A DNA stretch of 64,000 nucleotides, from contig NC_066856.1 of the NCBI RefSeq assembly GCF_001640805.2, positions 16,219,087-16,283,086 on the forward strand, in the 5' to 3' direction. The position numbers and the translations under genes are program-made. The stretch comes from Lates calcarifer. Taxonomy: Eukaryota > Chordata > Actinopteri > Centropomidae. Positions 38,201 through 49,954 of this stretch are shown piece by piece. The notes under the pieces were generated by a model, which saw only the letters and a program-made list of their open reading frames with translations, did not search any database and was not told where the DNA came from. Every line of letters starts with the position of its first letter. Positions within the stretch are counted from its first letter, which is position 1.

Positions 38201-38787
38201 TGTACAACAGATTATTTTCATTATCACACACTGTAATGTTAAGTTATTGCTTCAGTCACGAATAGTATCAGGCCAACATAAGCACCAACACCAGGGCAAG
38301 ATAGGTGGGAGAGCCTTTGTCAATGTTGGATTCAGAGTGCAAGGCTGAGACTATTTCCTAGAAGTAACATGTATTACTGTAGGTCCAACAGATACCATAT
38401 TGAACTCAAAAGTATCAGTAGAAAGTATTTCAGTAGCTTTTTGACACTGATGCACCACACGTGGGAGAGGACTAGTCCACAATTTGGAGACTTTGCTATC
38501 AACCCTTTCAACCATTGAATAAACTCTGGTGCCTAAATTGAAAGAAGAGAAAGCCAAAAGACCAACAGATCACACAAAGGACAAACAGGAACACCCTCAT
38601 GGCTCCTGTTTCACAAAAGCAATTTGTGAACACCACTTGCACCAAAATCACACAGTGACACATTTCACTAATAACTGTCACTCCCAAATTGCAGATAAAT
38701 GTGTGAGTCCTACAGGGCTCTTTCACACTCATACATGGGCAAAAGTAAATCATCTTGTGTTGCAAATCACAGCTTGCTTGTTAACTG

Positions 38788-38822
38788 CCTGGGGTCTTTT
38801 AAAATTGTAAAAAGACCCCAGG
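38788..38822. repeat. perfect 13-bp inverted repeat (hairpin)
   Basis: CCTGGGGTCTTTT is followed by a 9-base spacer and its exact reverse complement AAAAGACCCCAGG. It lies in otherwise unstructured desert sequence. It may be a short MITE core or a cruciform-forming site; no function is assigned. Confidence 0.7.
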
Positions 38823-41800
38823 TTCACAGGTTACAGGCAAGTTAGGGGTAAGGGGTAAACTGTATTTCAAAATCTCCTGCTGTCCACTGACATTTTGTCA
38901 AATAAACATTGATTGTAAAGTTTTAAATAGCACATGCTGCAGCTTCTACATCAAGTACTCCATATGCTATATGAACTACTGAATATTGAATGATTTAAAT
39001 GCTGCTGCTAAATGACATTAAAGTTACCACTGAATTAGAAGTTAAAGTGTTACAATTGTAAAGTTGGTCAGGAAAGTACAAACAAATGACAAGTCAGACA
39101 AGACTTAAAAAAAAAAAAAAAAGATTCACTCCTGTTCCCCTCACAGCTTTCCGGCCACCTGACCACAAGCTTGCACTGCATGGCTGCTTCAAAGCATGGG
39201 TCAATAAGGATTGTCCCACACAAATTGAATGCTTTTCATTCCTTGCACGGCCGCTTCAGTGAGTTTAGTGAAGCAGAGTGATGATGTTTATCAGTGATGT
39301 CTCTGACAGAGATGATGGAGTTTAAATGGTAACGTATGTGCAGCAGATGGTGATGTGACTTTGAATTATGTTTATCTCACAATCTATTTTTCACAACCTA
39401 TTCTATATTTACTGAACACCAGAACCTGAGAAAAAGAAGAAAGATATTCTGAGAGGAATATACAGTACATTCCTTTCATGTGTTAGTTTTGCCCAGAGGT
39501 CCCAACAATAAATACTTTCCAACGACCATTTTCAGCTGACCAGGATGGGTTTTACTGCTGTATCACTTCTTGAGGCTAAACCAGCCCTTATTTTGTTATT
39601 TTCCAGTTGTTTATTTATATTGCCTTTAATCACACTTATAGCCTCAAAGGATTTCTATACGCCCACACTGAAAAAAAATGAATACAATAAATGAAAATGA
39701 CACCCCCAACCTTCGACCCTCACTGAGAACAAGAAAAAAACTCTCATTACAAAGTTCAAATCAGCAAAACAAAGTGAAAACAATTAGGAAGCTATTCCAC
39801 AGAGGGCTTTAATATCAGCAGTTAAGCAGCATGCACCTCTTATTGCTTACAAGGCAATGGGGGGATGTTATTGAGGTTTGGTTCTACACAGCGCTCTGAG
39901 TGGGCTCTTGTCATTATAGAAACTCAAGACATTTCATCCTGGCACACGGAGCAGTCAGACTGAGCCAGAAGCAACAGTATGGAAGCCTAATTGAACTCTC
40001 TGTGATTCCCTCTCAAGGGCTATTCTCAGTGCTCATTATCTTACCCTTGTCCCTGTAAAGACCAGATGAGTTCGCTTTGACTTTGAACCTCCCTCTCCAA
40101 ACAGGTCACTCGAGCTCCCTTTGTCCTTTCATCTTCCCTTTGGCTTTTATAAATAAGCAGGTCTGCGTTTCTCTCCAGAGGCGCGGTTGCATCACCTCAG
40201 ACAGCTGCCAGCAGTGGCTCGACTTAGAACAAAAGTGGATCCAGGAAAATCTGCTCTAATCACTTTTGTCGTACCATGTGCTGACTATGCCAACAGACTG
40301 AAAAAATATACAAAGAAATGTGAAACACTGAATTTCCAGGACACCATTATCTTCTCTTCTTTTCACTAGTCATTTCCACAACTGACTGTGTCACTTATTT
40401 TACTGAAAAGCTTCATGTACATCCACTCCTCTCCATCCCACACCACAATGTTGCAGCTGGAATCATCACTCGCTACTTTCTTATCCTTGTTCACACATGT
40501 CTCAGTTTACTTTCTATCAGCAAGGGATTGTAGTTGTTAATGCTGTAGATGGCTTTTCTGTAGTGTAGCCAGCGCACAGCCTCATTCAAAAGCCATATGG
40601 GTTGCTGCACTTGCTACTTGATCAATGCCTTCAGTGTGTACAGCATATTTGCAGGCATAAAACCCCTGAAGTAATGCTGTACCCCTACCACAGCGGAAAA
40701 AAATGTGATGCTGCATACATTCCAAAATAAAAGCTCCACATCACAGCTCTACTGTAAGTGGTTCCATACCCAGATGGAATTTGAATGGACCTGCTGTGGT
40801 TACAGAGATGCAAAAAAGAGTTGCATCTAAAGAGGACAAAAGAGTGCTGGCTATCTGAGTGTGGGCTCTGCACACTGTCTGATATTATATTGGATGGTGA
40901 ATGATGCTGATACAGATTTCTTTGAATCGTGAGGACAGTTTTTCTCTAATGTTAACGATGGTTCTATACAGTTATACAGGTGTTAAAGTTGTGTTGTACT
41001 TTCACTCATGTAAAGGACCTGAACAACACCTCCTAAACTAAAAGTCACAACAAAACAAAGCAAACCAAACGAGGCAGTAATATTATAGAAACTCCTGTGC
41101 TCTGTGAGGTAAAATTATTGTCTTTGTCAATGGAGTCTGATACTGATATACAGCAATGTTTATGGTTAAAGAAAAAGGATCTTACTCTTTAATAAAAAGG
41201 TCTACCTCTGTAGGAATCATATCCATAATGCTGTCAGACACTTGTAATAACAATTTGAGCCTGTCAGTGGCCAAAACAAGCACACTAGTGGACATACTTT
41301 GACATGGGCAAATACCCTTTAGATTATATTGCAGCAGCTGTTTGTGGTTGCCGGGGATATCGGTCTTGCTCAATGCTACATAGATTCCAAAGACTTTCAA
41401 TCATTTACAACTAAAAACATGGGAAGTATCAGGAACCAGCTTTTTAGGGCAATGTCTCTCTCCTGTGTTTTGAAAAGTCATCCAAAACATGTGATGATCT
41501 ACAGCATGTTACATGACAACGCAGTGTGCCACATGCATCACATCCAACATCATTTAAAGACTTTCATTTTTCTCCCAGCACCATGCAAAAACACTGAAAT
41601 CCAGTTATGGCTGGGTGAAAACCCCTGACCACTGTTTTGAGGTGGACCCAAGACCAGTTTTCTAGACTACATTTGAGTTTGTTAACTGCTTTCACACCTT
41701 AGAAAATGTACTGAACTCTTGAGGGAAATGGCCTTGGTCTACAAAAACCTCTCCAACCAGGGCAACTTTGACAACCTTTAACTGCTTTATACCTTAAAAA

Positions 41801-42530
41801 TACATGTGGTAGACCAACACTCACATGAATCATCTTTGGAATGGTGGTGTTTTTGGAAGGCAGAGACCGACTTGCCCTAACCGAGTGTGTGTATTAATAT
41901 GAGTGCACCTCTCTGCTGGTGTTTAGTAGGACAGATAGACTCCAGCCTCCTGTGACCTTGAACACAAATAAGGCCAAATGCTGCTGGAGTTATTTTTCAC
42001 TTATTGTAGCACATGGGTCATTTGTTAAAAGTATAGCCTCCTTTTAACTCTGTGACCAAGGCTGCCCTGCAGTTGCTTCTTCAGCCCCACAGTGAAAGGC
42101 TTCATATATTCTTATATACCAGCACAGCCTTTGCGCCCCCTGTAAGACATCAGTGCAAACCAGAGCTGGTCCCTGAGCTTTGAAGTTTGTTTCAAAGGTA
42201 CACCAAAGGCAGCTGGAGTACAGATACATGGATGACATACCTCATTTAGTTACGCAGGATTTCACACAGCATTTCATAAATTTATCAGTTTAATTGTTGT
42301 GATGGATATATAGCAGCAGTAACATCACCATACTATTAACAACATCTGATTTTTTCTATACACTGAATGGTTGTTACACAGACGTCAGAAAGATTTTCTG
42401 ATAACGTACTACTACATTTAACACAAATCACTCTCATTTTCATTAAATGTTCCCGCTGATGATATACAATACCTCACAGCATCTGCTGCAAACTCCAGCC
42501 TGTCACTCACCTGTCAACTATGTCAATATG
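38823..42530. other. gene desert segment
   Basis: No gene was recognised. A poly-A run of about 16 bases is at 39107-39122. Open frames are all below 100 codons and lack motifs. I see nothing else that I can support. Confidence 0.45.
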
Positions 42531-42568
42531 CACCACACACACACATACACACACACACACACACGCGC
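42531..42568. repeat. (CA)n microsatellite
   Basis: CA dinucleotides with one TA interruption, ending in CGCGCG. Confidence 0.9.
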
Positions 42569-43127
42569 GGTAATTAACTCCTCAGCTTCAGAATCCTCTG
42601 ACAGGCAATTATAGTGTTTAAACATACATACACTCCAAAGCAGACCATGTATCTTATCTTAACTGTGCGTTTAATGGACCATGAGAAAGTCAGATGCTGT
42701 GTTTGTTTGCTGTGAAAGTGAATCATCAATTATGAATGTTTCTGAATTTATATATGAATGTATATAGAAGTGGCTAAGACATATATGCAGCTGACCTTTC
42801 ACTGCTGCAGACAGACACAGGCCAAGACATCACAGTCAAAACCACTCAAGTGTATATTATAATTGAATTTTAAACATGCTTTACATGCATTCAAAACTTG
42901 AAATTTGACAGCACATGCTTGGTCCTACATCAGGCTAAATCAGATGTACTTCTAAGGCAGGTTTAACCGGTTTCAGGTACTAGAAGAGCAGCAAAGGTAT
43001 GTGGAAAACGCAACCAAATCAACTAAGGAACTGATACGTTAAAAAATGTATCTGCAATATTGGTGTGAAGGAGGAAAATAAACAGCCAAATAACATTACG
43101 CATTGGTGTGAAGCCAATCATTAATAA

Positions 43128-43610
43128 ATGTATAATAAACTGGCTGAAACTGCTGCTTGTAGTGGTTCAAATAGCTAAGAAGAGATGAGATGAAAATGGA
43201 TAAATGTTTCGCTATTAGCAAACTGTAGTTATATAATTACTGTTGAAATTCTTAGCTATGTCATGGATAAGTTAGTTAAAATTGTAAAGAAGTAGAAAAC
43301 AGCATAGTATACGGTAAAAAACAATGAATAAAGAGTTGACATAGTTACCTAAATATACTGGATAAACAGTTAAAATAATTAGCCAAGGAATAAATAGTTG
43401 AAACTGTTACAGGAATAATAAGAAGAAATGACTGAAATTATACCCACTTTAAAATAAATAACTGTGCTAAATAGTGTCCAGTTTATAATCCATTCAAAAG
43501 AACATATCCTTTGAACATGAATGCCAGTGAAGGGTATTTGAGCTTATCTGATTGGGCTGTGATGGTAAGACTGACAAAAAAGGTTAAGAACCACTGGGTT
43601 AAAGGACCAG
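43128..43610 (+). repeat. dispersed repeat of degenerate AGTTAAAATAGTTAGC-like units
   Basis: Short AT-rich units recur, such as GTTAGTTAAAATTG, AAACAGTTAAAATAATTAGC and AATAGTTGAAACTG. The block closes with GGTTAAGAACCACTGGGTT, which I recognise as the end of a teleost interspersed repeat. Units are 20-40 bp and diverged; no coding frame. Confidence 0.5.
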
Positions 43611-45660
43611 ATATGCAAATACAGTTTCAATTTAATCCCATGGATACTAAAGTTAATACCTGCATGGCAAATAAGATTAGGTCAGTATTACCGTGTTTTC
43701 ATCTGAGATTTATTTCAAATAAGTTTTTCTATTCCGTCTGATCTGTGGCATTGTTCAAGGGATGAAGCATCATGATTATCTACAAACGGCAGATGTGAAC
43801 ATCATGAATGCACCCTTGAATTGTGATACAGATTGAAAGGGATCTTACAGTTCTTTTTTCATGTTAATTCCTGGTTTAATCTACAATATTTCTTCAAACC
43901 CATCAGATATTGAGAGAGTATATTTGTCCTAGTTGCAAGATCATCATCTACCAGCTGGCAGCTAGCAAGTACAGAGATTAATTTTCCAAAAAATATCACA
44001 CAAGCACTATCCAGCATTCACCACTTCTTCTGAAAGTTTGCCTTGAGGTGTATTTAAAGTTGTATAGACAGGCTTATGAGGAGATTAAGAAAATGACTCT
44101 GTGGTCAAAGGAACGATGTGGGAATGTAGACCTTGGAAAGTCTAAATAACCTTAAAACTCTAAAATACATGGATGCTACATCTCAGAGAGCTATTATGTC
44201 CCTGCACTGTACTTTGATCTGATTTAAATGAAGGCTACCCTCAACAAAACGGCCTCTAATTATTTTGTCTTTGAATTTGAGATGAGAAAACCCACGGGAC
44301 GATGGTGGAGGTCTGAAAGAGCTGCAGCTGAAACTAATTTTCTCATTTCCCTGTGCTCTGTAAGCTCACCCTCCCTGAACACAGCAACAATGAGAATCAA
44401 GAGAATTGGAACCTAGATTAAATTATACATTTAAGGCTTGGGAACACAGAAAGGCCTTGAGTTAATGTATTATTTTATAGGAGTTTATCTGCAGTTGTTC
44501 CAAATGTCGGCCACCTATTGAAAAGTTTAATCTGCTTTCTTCATAAACACATCACCACTGTGTTATAAATGATTAAAAAAAAAACTGGCACAGTGTCTCA
44601 TCAACACTTCCCTCTCAGAGAAAACACTGTGGCAGTCTGCCATCTCTCTGCTGAATCATTACATTCATTGCCATAACTAGAGTGGAAGAGCATGAGGGGA
44701 CAGCAGACAGAAATATCTCACCCTCTTTTCTCCAGAGGCAGAGTCCAGTCCTGTGATTCTCACCTCTCAGACTCAGAACTCACCTTGACATTTCCAGCTA
44801 ATGACAAAGACTGAGTTTTTTCTCTAGGCTCTCTCATGGCTTTGTACACGTGCATGCCATTTTTGTGATTGAACTAATAACAGATTCTTAAATGTAATTT
44901 TGCCAGTCAGCTCAGGATTGCTGTCTAAGACCTGCCTGTGCAGAAAGTCTTTGTTTCCAGCACTGTGCGCACATGTGCATTTTCCTCCTTTATTTCCTTT
45001 ACTTTTCATATTTAAACTCTTTATCCTTAAGATCTTCATTATATGAAACATACATTTTAATGATATTTATACTCACAATTTTCTTCAGCAGTGAACACAC
45101 AAACCACTCTCTACAGCCATAACAGAAGACTATTATGTCACTGCTAGTGCAAAAAGATTTCATGCTGCTTCTTCACATTACAAAGGTCTAACCTATGAAG
45201 TTTAACCAATGAAGTGGCTGTAATTAAGAAGCCACCACAGGAAACGCGAAGTATTTGTCACAGAGGTTAGTGCTGCCTGCTACTTTTACATGCATGTCAT
45301 TTAACGCTGTTTTGGTTAGGGCTGGGGGTTGAGGAGAGTTAGGGGTTAGTAAGTAGAAAATTAATGAAGTGTGAGATGACACAGGAAAAGCAGAAAATGG
45401 GTACTGATAGTGCAAAATCACCCAAGGACTGGCTGCACATCCAACAGGTACACAACTCTTTTGATTGTGCCTTTCATATAAAGATTCTTTGAAATATCTG
45501 GGTAAAAATATTCTGTCCACTGAGGGATAAAAAATATCTTTAACTGGTCTCTAAAATTGTGCCTCTGGTTTTGACCACAGGTAAAAACATCTATTTGCGA
45601 GAACCTCTAAATTCGAACACACAACCCTGTGTTAAACAGTAAATTGCTCTTTTTTAGACT
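43611..45660. other. gene desert segment
   Basis: AT-rich sequence without a recognised gene, RNA or repeat. Confidence 0.45.
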
Positions 45661-45872
45661 ATGGCTTACATACAGATTAAACAAATAGGGTAAATTAGTG
45701 AGCAGTAGTGGTGCTAAGTCGCTAACTGTGTTTCCTTTTAACCTTTGTTTCCTTGAGTTTCCAGTTTTAATGTTAAGCTAACTGGCTGTTGGCATTTACT
45801 GTACAGATATGGAAGTGGTATTGAGTTTCTCATCCAACTCTTGAAAAGAAAGACAATAAGTGGATTTTCTAA
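45661..45872 (-). repeat. MITE-like family A, partial copy (inverted)
   Basis: TTAATGTTAAGCTAACTGGC, GAAGTGGTATTGAG, TTTCTCATCCAACTCTTG and AATAAGTGGATTTTC correspond in order to the right arm of the copy at 32221-32673. The copy is more decayed and truncated. Confidence 0.5.
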
Positions 45873-48241
45873 ATAGCTGAATTGTTATTGTATTATACTT
45901 TTCTTTTTACATGGACATGAAGTTTTGACTCTGAATTTAAAATAAATCTGCAGCTCAAGTCATTTGTGAAAATGAAAATGGTTATTTTAGACACCAGTAG
46001 ATGATGTGGTCGTCATATCCATGGTGCATACTGTGCATTATCTCTATGCAGCTGTACAGTACAAAACTGTAGGTGTAAAAGTTGTTGTTTCGGGGAGTGC
46101 GGTGAAGTGTTTTCTCATGTGCTCTCTCCCCTGTGATTATTCTCCATAGAGTGCATGAAGCCTGTAAATGTGTCATCTGAACAGCAGGAGATAACTGCTG
46201 TGCTTTCTTGGTTTTCAAGGCCTCTGAAGTCTACCTTTGATTTTTCTCTGCTCTCAACTTTGCATTGATACCATCTGGCAGGAACAGAGAGCTGGTGAGC
46301 TGGGGGAGAGAGGAGGGGAGAGGAATCATGGAGTACTCCACTGTCTGATTAATCATGCTAATCAGTGATGAGGGGTTAGAAGTCCATTAACCTGTTCAAA
46401 AATGCCACTGACTGCCATACTGGGGTGGGGGGGGCAGATGGACGGGGAAAGCTAAAAATAACTGGAGGCACATGGAGGCAAACTCAGGAGCGAAACACCT
46501 GTGCTGGTGATGGGATGAGGGGAGTTGACAAAATATGGATTTAGCTTTCCTCCTCTGCAGCACAAGTAACACCCTGAGCCCTCCCACCCGTCACGAGACT
46601 GTTAGAAAATCTGCTCTGAGAAAAAAGAATAAGAGGATAATCCCATGCTTGGCTAACATGTGGGCTAGAATCACTAAAATAGCAGCAGAGGTGGTCGGTG
46701 TTTCTATTTAAATACATAATGAGCTGTGAGATTACAGAGGTAGCTCACTATGATAGTGGTTTCTAGTTTTCCTCTTGTCAGAGCCTTGATTTGTCAGCTA
46801 TAGCCAGAGGCACTGAGCAAAATAGCACCCATATTTCTAACGTACACGCAGTGTAATTACTTCCACTACATCACTGTAAATGACAATATAGATTTTTGTC
46901 CTTTGTTTTTTTTGATTGTTTCTTAGTGTCTCTTTAATACATTATCCAGAGGTTATAGTCTAGATTAAGGGAAACTCAGCTGAAAGGCCATTTGTTGCTG
47001 ATGTTCTCTTTCAAGCCTAATGAGGAAAAAATATATATTGGAAAGCACTGAAGAGCTGCGGTTTCACTTTTGTAAAATCTGTGTGTGAAGGAAAATGTCA
47101 CAGCTATCAATTCAGGGATGAAACTGTTGTTCTCATATTTCAGTTTGATTCTTCTGAACAATCGAGAAAGCTGTGAACACTACCATTTATCAAAGTTACA
47201 GCCTGAAAAGAACATGGAAACTATGCAACATCCCAACATAAAGCAGCACTGCAGTCCACACTACAGTGGAGGAGTTTGCATTCAGACTACCATGGTTTTT
47301 TTCATGGGATATGTGAAAAAAAACAAAAAAACTTGGAAATGTAAGAGGACTGACAGAAGGTAGCTAATGCAATTTTAAATCATATCTCTCGAGTCACTAA
47401 ATGCGGATTATATATATATATATATTTAAGTCTCTTAAAGCAGAAGTCCATCTTCAAACACAATGCCAGTGGTATCCTTGAAATATGAGAAAGCTCAGTA
47501 TTTGTGAGAATTCCTCTCCCACAGCCAGCACCCAGATTATCATGGTTTTTAATGTCTGAAGTCTTCAAGCAATAAAACTTATCCAGTGGCAATAACCAGG
47601 AGATTTCATCAAGTTAGAGTTTTTCTAGTTGGTATCAAGGATCATCAAGAGACTCAGCCCTCGGCTCTGTTGTTTCCAGCTTTGGGAGAATTGATTTGTT
47701 TGTGTTCATGAATCCAAATTGGGGGAGGAGGAAGGGTTATACACTGTAAATGCACTCGCCTCCTGACCAACAGTCTGCGGGGACATGAGCTCCAGCATTT
47801 AAGCCAGTCTCTCCCTCTGTCTGTCTCTTTATTCCACTCTGTTAGTGTGTGTGTGGGGGGGGTGCGGCAACACGCATCGGCTAGAAATACAGACTCCACA
47901 GATGATGGATCTTTCAGGAGGGATGAGCAATTTTGAAAATAAACTACTACAGCTCAGTATGAGCAGTTACAGAGCATGCAACAGCAACTGCTGTCTCTAC
48001 CCATAATGTCAACAGTATTTTCAGTAGCCTACTTTGCATTTATCCTGCTTTCAAATATACAGTATGCACTTATGTAGATCATTGTCCAAGTGGCTGGCTT
48101 CAACCAAGTGACTTCATTATATATAGTATACTGTATATGTGTTAGTTTACATTGAAGGCACATTTCATTTACTGTAAAAAGGAAAAAAATATATAAAATG
48201 GTTCCTTTAGAGGCTTTATTTGACACATTATTATAGACTGG
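45873..48241. other. gene desert segment
   Basis: No gene was recognised. It holds a (TA)n run at 47408-47426, a GT/G-run at about 47846-47861 and a short G-rich run near 46422-46435. Remaining sequence is unremarkable. Confidence 0.45.
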
Positions 48242-48296
48242 TACATTATAATGAATAATCAATTAAAGTTAATTTTAGAAGTTGCATGACTGCATA

Positions 48297-49810
48297 CACT
48301 GTGTGCACAATTATTAGGCAAGTGAGTATTTTTATCATCATTTTTATGCATATTTCCCAACTCCAAGCTGTATAAACTTGAGTGCTTATTGGATTTGAGC
48401 ATATCAGGTGATGTGTATTTGTGTAATGAGAGAGGGTGTGACCTAAGGAGATTAACACCTTATATCAAGGTGTGCATAATTATTAGGCAGATTCTTTTCC
48501 TCGGGCAAAATGGGCCGGAAAAGAGATTTGACTGACTCTGAAAAGTCAAAAATTGTTAAAAAAAAAAAAAAAAAATCTTTCAGAGGGATGCAGCACCCTT
48601 GAAATTGCAAAGATATTAGGTATATTAGGTCGTGATCACAGAACTATCAAATGTTTTGTTGCAAAAAGTCAGCAGGGTCAAAAGAAACATGTTGAGAAAA
48701 AGATGCAATTTAACTGCCAAAGATTTACAAAAATCAAGCGTGAAGCTACTAGGAACCCATTGTCCCCCAGTGCTGACATATTCCAGAACTGTAACCTACC
48801 CGGAGTACCCAGAAGTACAAGGTGTTCAGTGCTCAGAGACATGGCCAAGGTAAGGAAGGCTGAAATCCGACCACCATTGAACAAGACACATAAGTTAAAA
48901 TGTAAAGACTGGGCCAAGAAATACCTAAAGACTCTTGACAGACCAGATGGATGGGCCCGTGGTTGGATCAGTAATGGGCACAAAGCTCCACTTCAATTCA
49001 GATGCCAGCAAGGTGGAGGTGGGGTTCTGGTATCGGCTGGTATCATTAAAGATGAGCTAGTTGGACTTTTTCGGGTTGAAGAAGGACTTAAAATCAACTC
49101 CCATAACTACTGCCAGTTTTTAGAGGAGGAAAAAAGCCTGCATCTTTCAAGAAGACCATGATTTTTATGCAGGACAATGCTCCATCACATGCATCAAAGT
49201 ACTCCACTGCATGGCTTGCCAGTAAAGGCCTTAAAGATGACAGGAAAATGACATGGCCCCCTTCCTCACCTGACTTAAACCCTATTGAGAACTTATGGGC
49301 TCTTCTTAAACAGGAAATTTACCATGAAAGAAAACAGTACACCTCTCTGAACAGTGTCTGGGAGGCTGTGGTTGCTGCTGCACAAAAAGTTGATCGTCAA
49401 CAGCAAAAGAAAATGACGGACTCCATGGATGGAAGGCTTGTGACAGCTATTGAAAAGAAGGGTGGCTATATTGGTCACTGATTATTTTTATGGAAATGTT
49501 AGAAATGTTTATTTGTAAATTTTCAGTTGTTTGTTAATTATTTTCACTTCAACAGATGAAAATAAACAAGTGAGATAGGAAAATATTCATTTTTCATTTA
49601 GCTGCCTAATAATTCTGTGCACCAATATTTGCCAAATAACTGTGCACACTGAGATATTCTCTTAAGAAAGAAAAAAACCTGACTTTTACTTTCTTAAATA
49701 TTCAGGTTTGAGCTTTATTAACATTTTGGATTGAGTGAGAGCGCTGTAGTTGTTAAAAAATAAAATTAATTGTCAAAAACACATCTTGCCTAATAATTGT
49801 GCATGCAGTG
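48297..49810 (+). mobile_element. Tc1/mariner-like transposon, 1514 bp, TA target duplication
   Basis: Terminal inverted repeats of 26 bp (48297-48322 and 49785-49810) start CACTG and contain TGCACAATTATTAGGCAAG, differing at two positions. TA flanks both ends (48295-48296, 49811-49812). The same motif recurs inside: as a direct copy at 48470-48490, and inverted at 49602-49622 and, more weakly, 49628-49651. That is a repeated-site layout like the IR/DR ends of Sleeping Beauty-type elements. The interior holds a broken transposase. The host MITE around it shows the precise pre-insertion sequence. Confidence 0.93.
48510..49481 (+). pseudogene. inactivated Tc1-like transposase
   Basis: The frame starts at ATG 48510 (MGRKRDLTDSEKSKIV). 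It is disrupted by an 18-A run (48558-48575) that shifts frame, then resumes with helix-turn-helix-like sequence (LSEGCSTLEIAKILG, GRDHRTIK) up to 49161. The last part, 49158-49481, lies in another frame and holds MQDNAPSH and SPDLNPIENLW. The Asp and Glu of these motifs are separated by 37 residues, pointing to a DD37E-type Tc1 relative. The segment carrying the first catalytic Asp, expected between KKYLKT and DGWARGW, is absent, and another short deletion with a frameshift lies near 49120-49130. The gene cannot make active enzyme. Confidence 0.88.
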
Positions 49811-49954
49811 TATAAAAATAGAGAGTATGGCAACAAACGATGGCCCCTAACCTTAAACCAGTAGGGTTGGGGCCACCATTTGTTGCTATACTCTTTATTT
49901 TTATATGCAGTCATGCAACTTCTAAAATTAACTTTAATTAATTATTATAATGTA

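Larger units (their letters stand above)
48242..49954. mobile_element. palindromic MITE (about 197 bp) split by a Tc1-like insertion
   Basis: Removing 48297-49810 and one TA copy leaves about 197 bp that folds on itself. The left arm (48242-48296 plus 49813-49852) is the inverse of the right arm (49865-49954) with a 12-base loop at 49853-49864. For example GTTGCATGACTGCA on the left is matched by TGCAGTCATGCAAC on the right, and GCAACAAACGATGGCCCC by GGGGCCACCATTTGTTGC. A few mismatches and an end indel show age. There is no coding capacity, as expected of a foldback MITE. Confidence 0.85.

Noticed and set aside
43128..43610. CRISPR-like array
   Set aside because: The units are irregular, diverged and AT-rich without constant spacers; this is an interspersed repeat in a vertebrate genome.
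48510..49481. Functional domesticated transposase gene
   Set aside because: Frameshifts, a deletion removing the first catalytic Asp, and intact terminal repeats show an ordinary dead transposon copy, not a domesticated gene.
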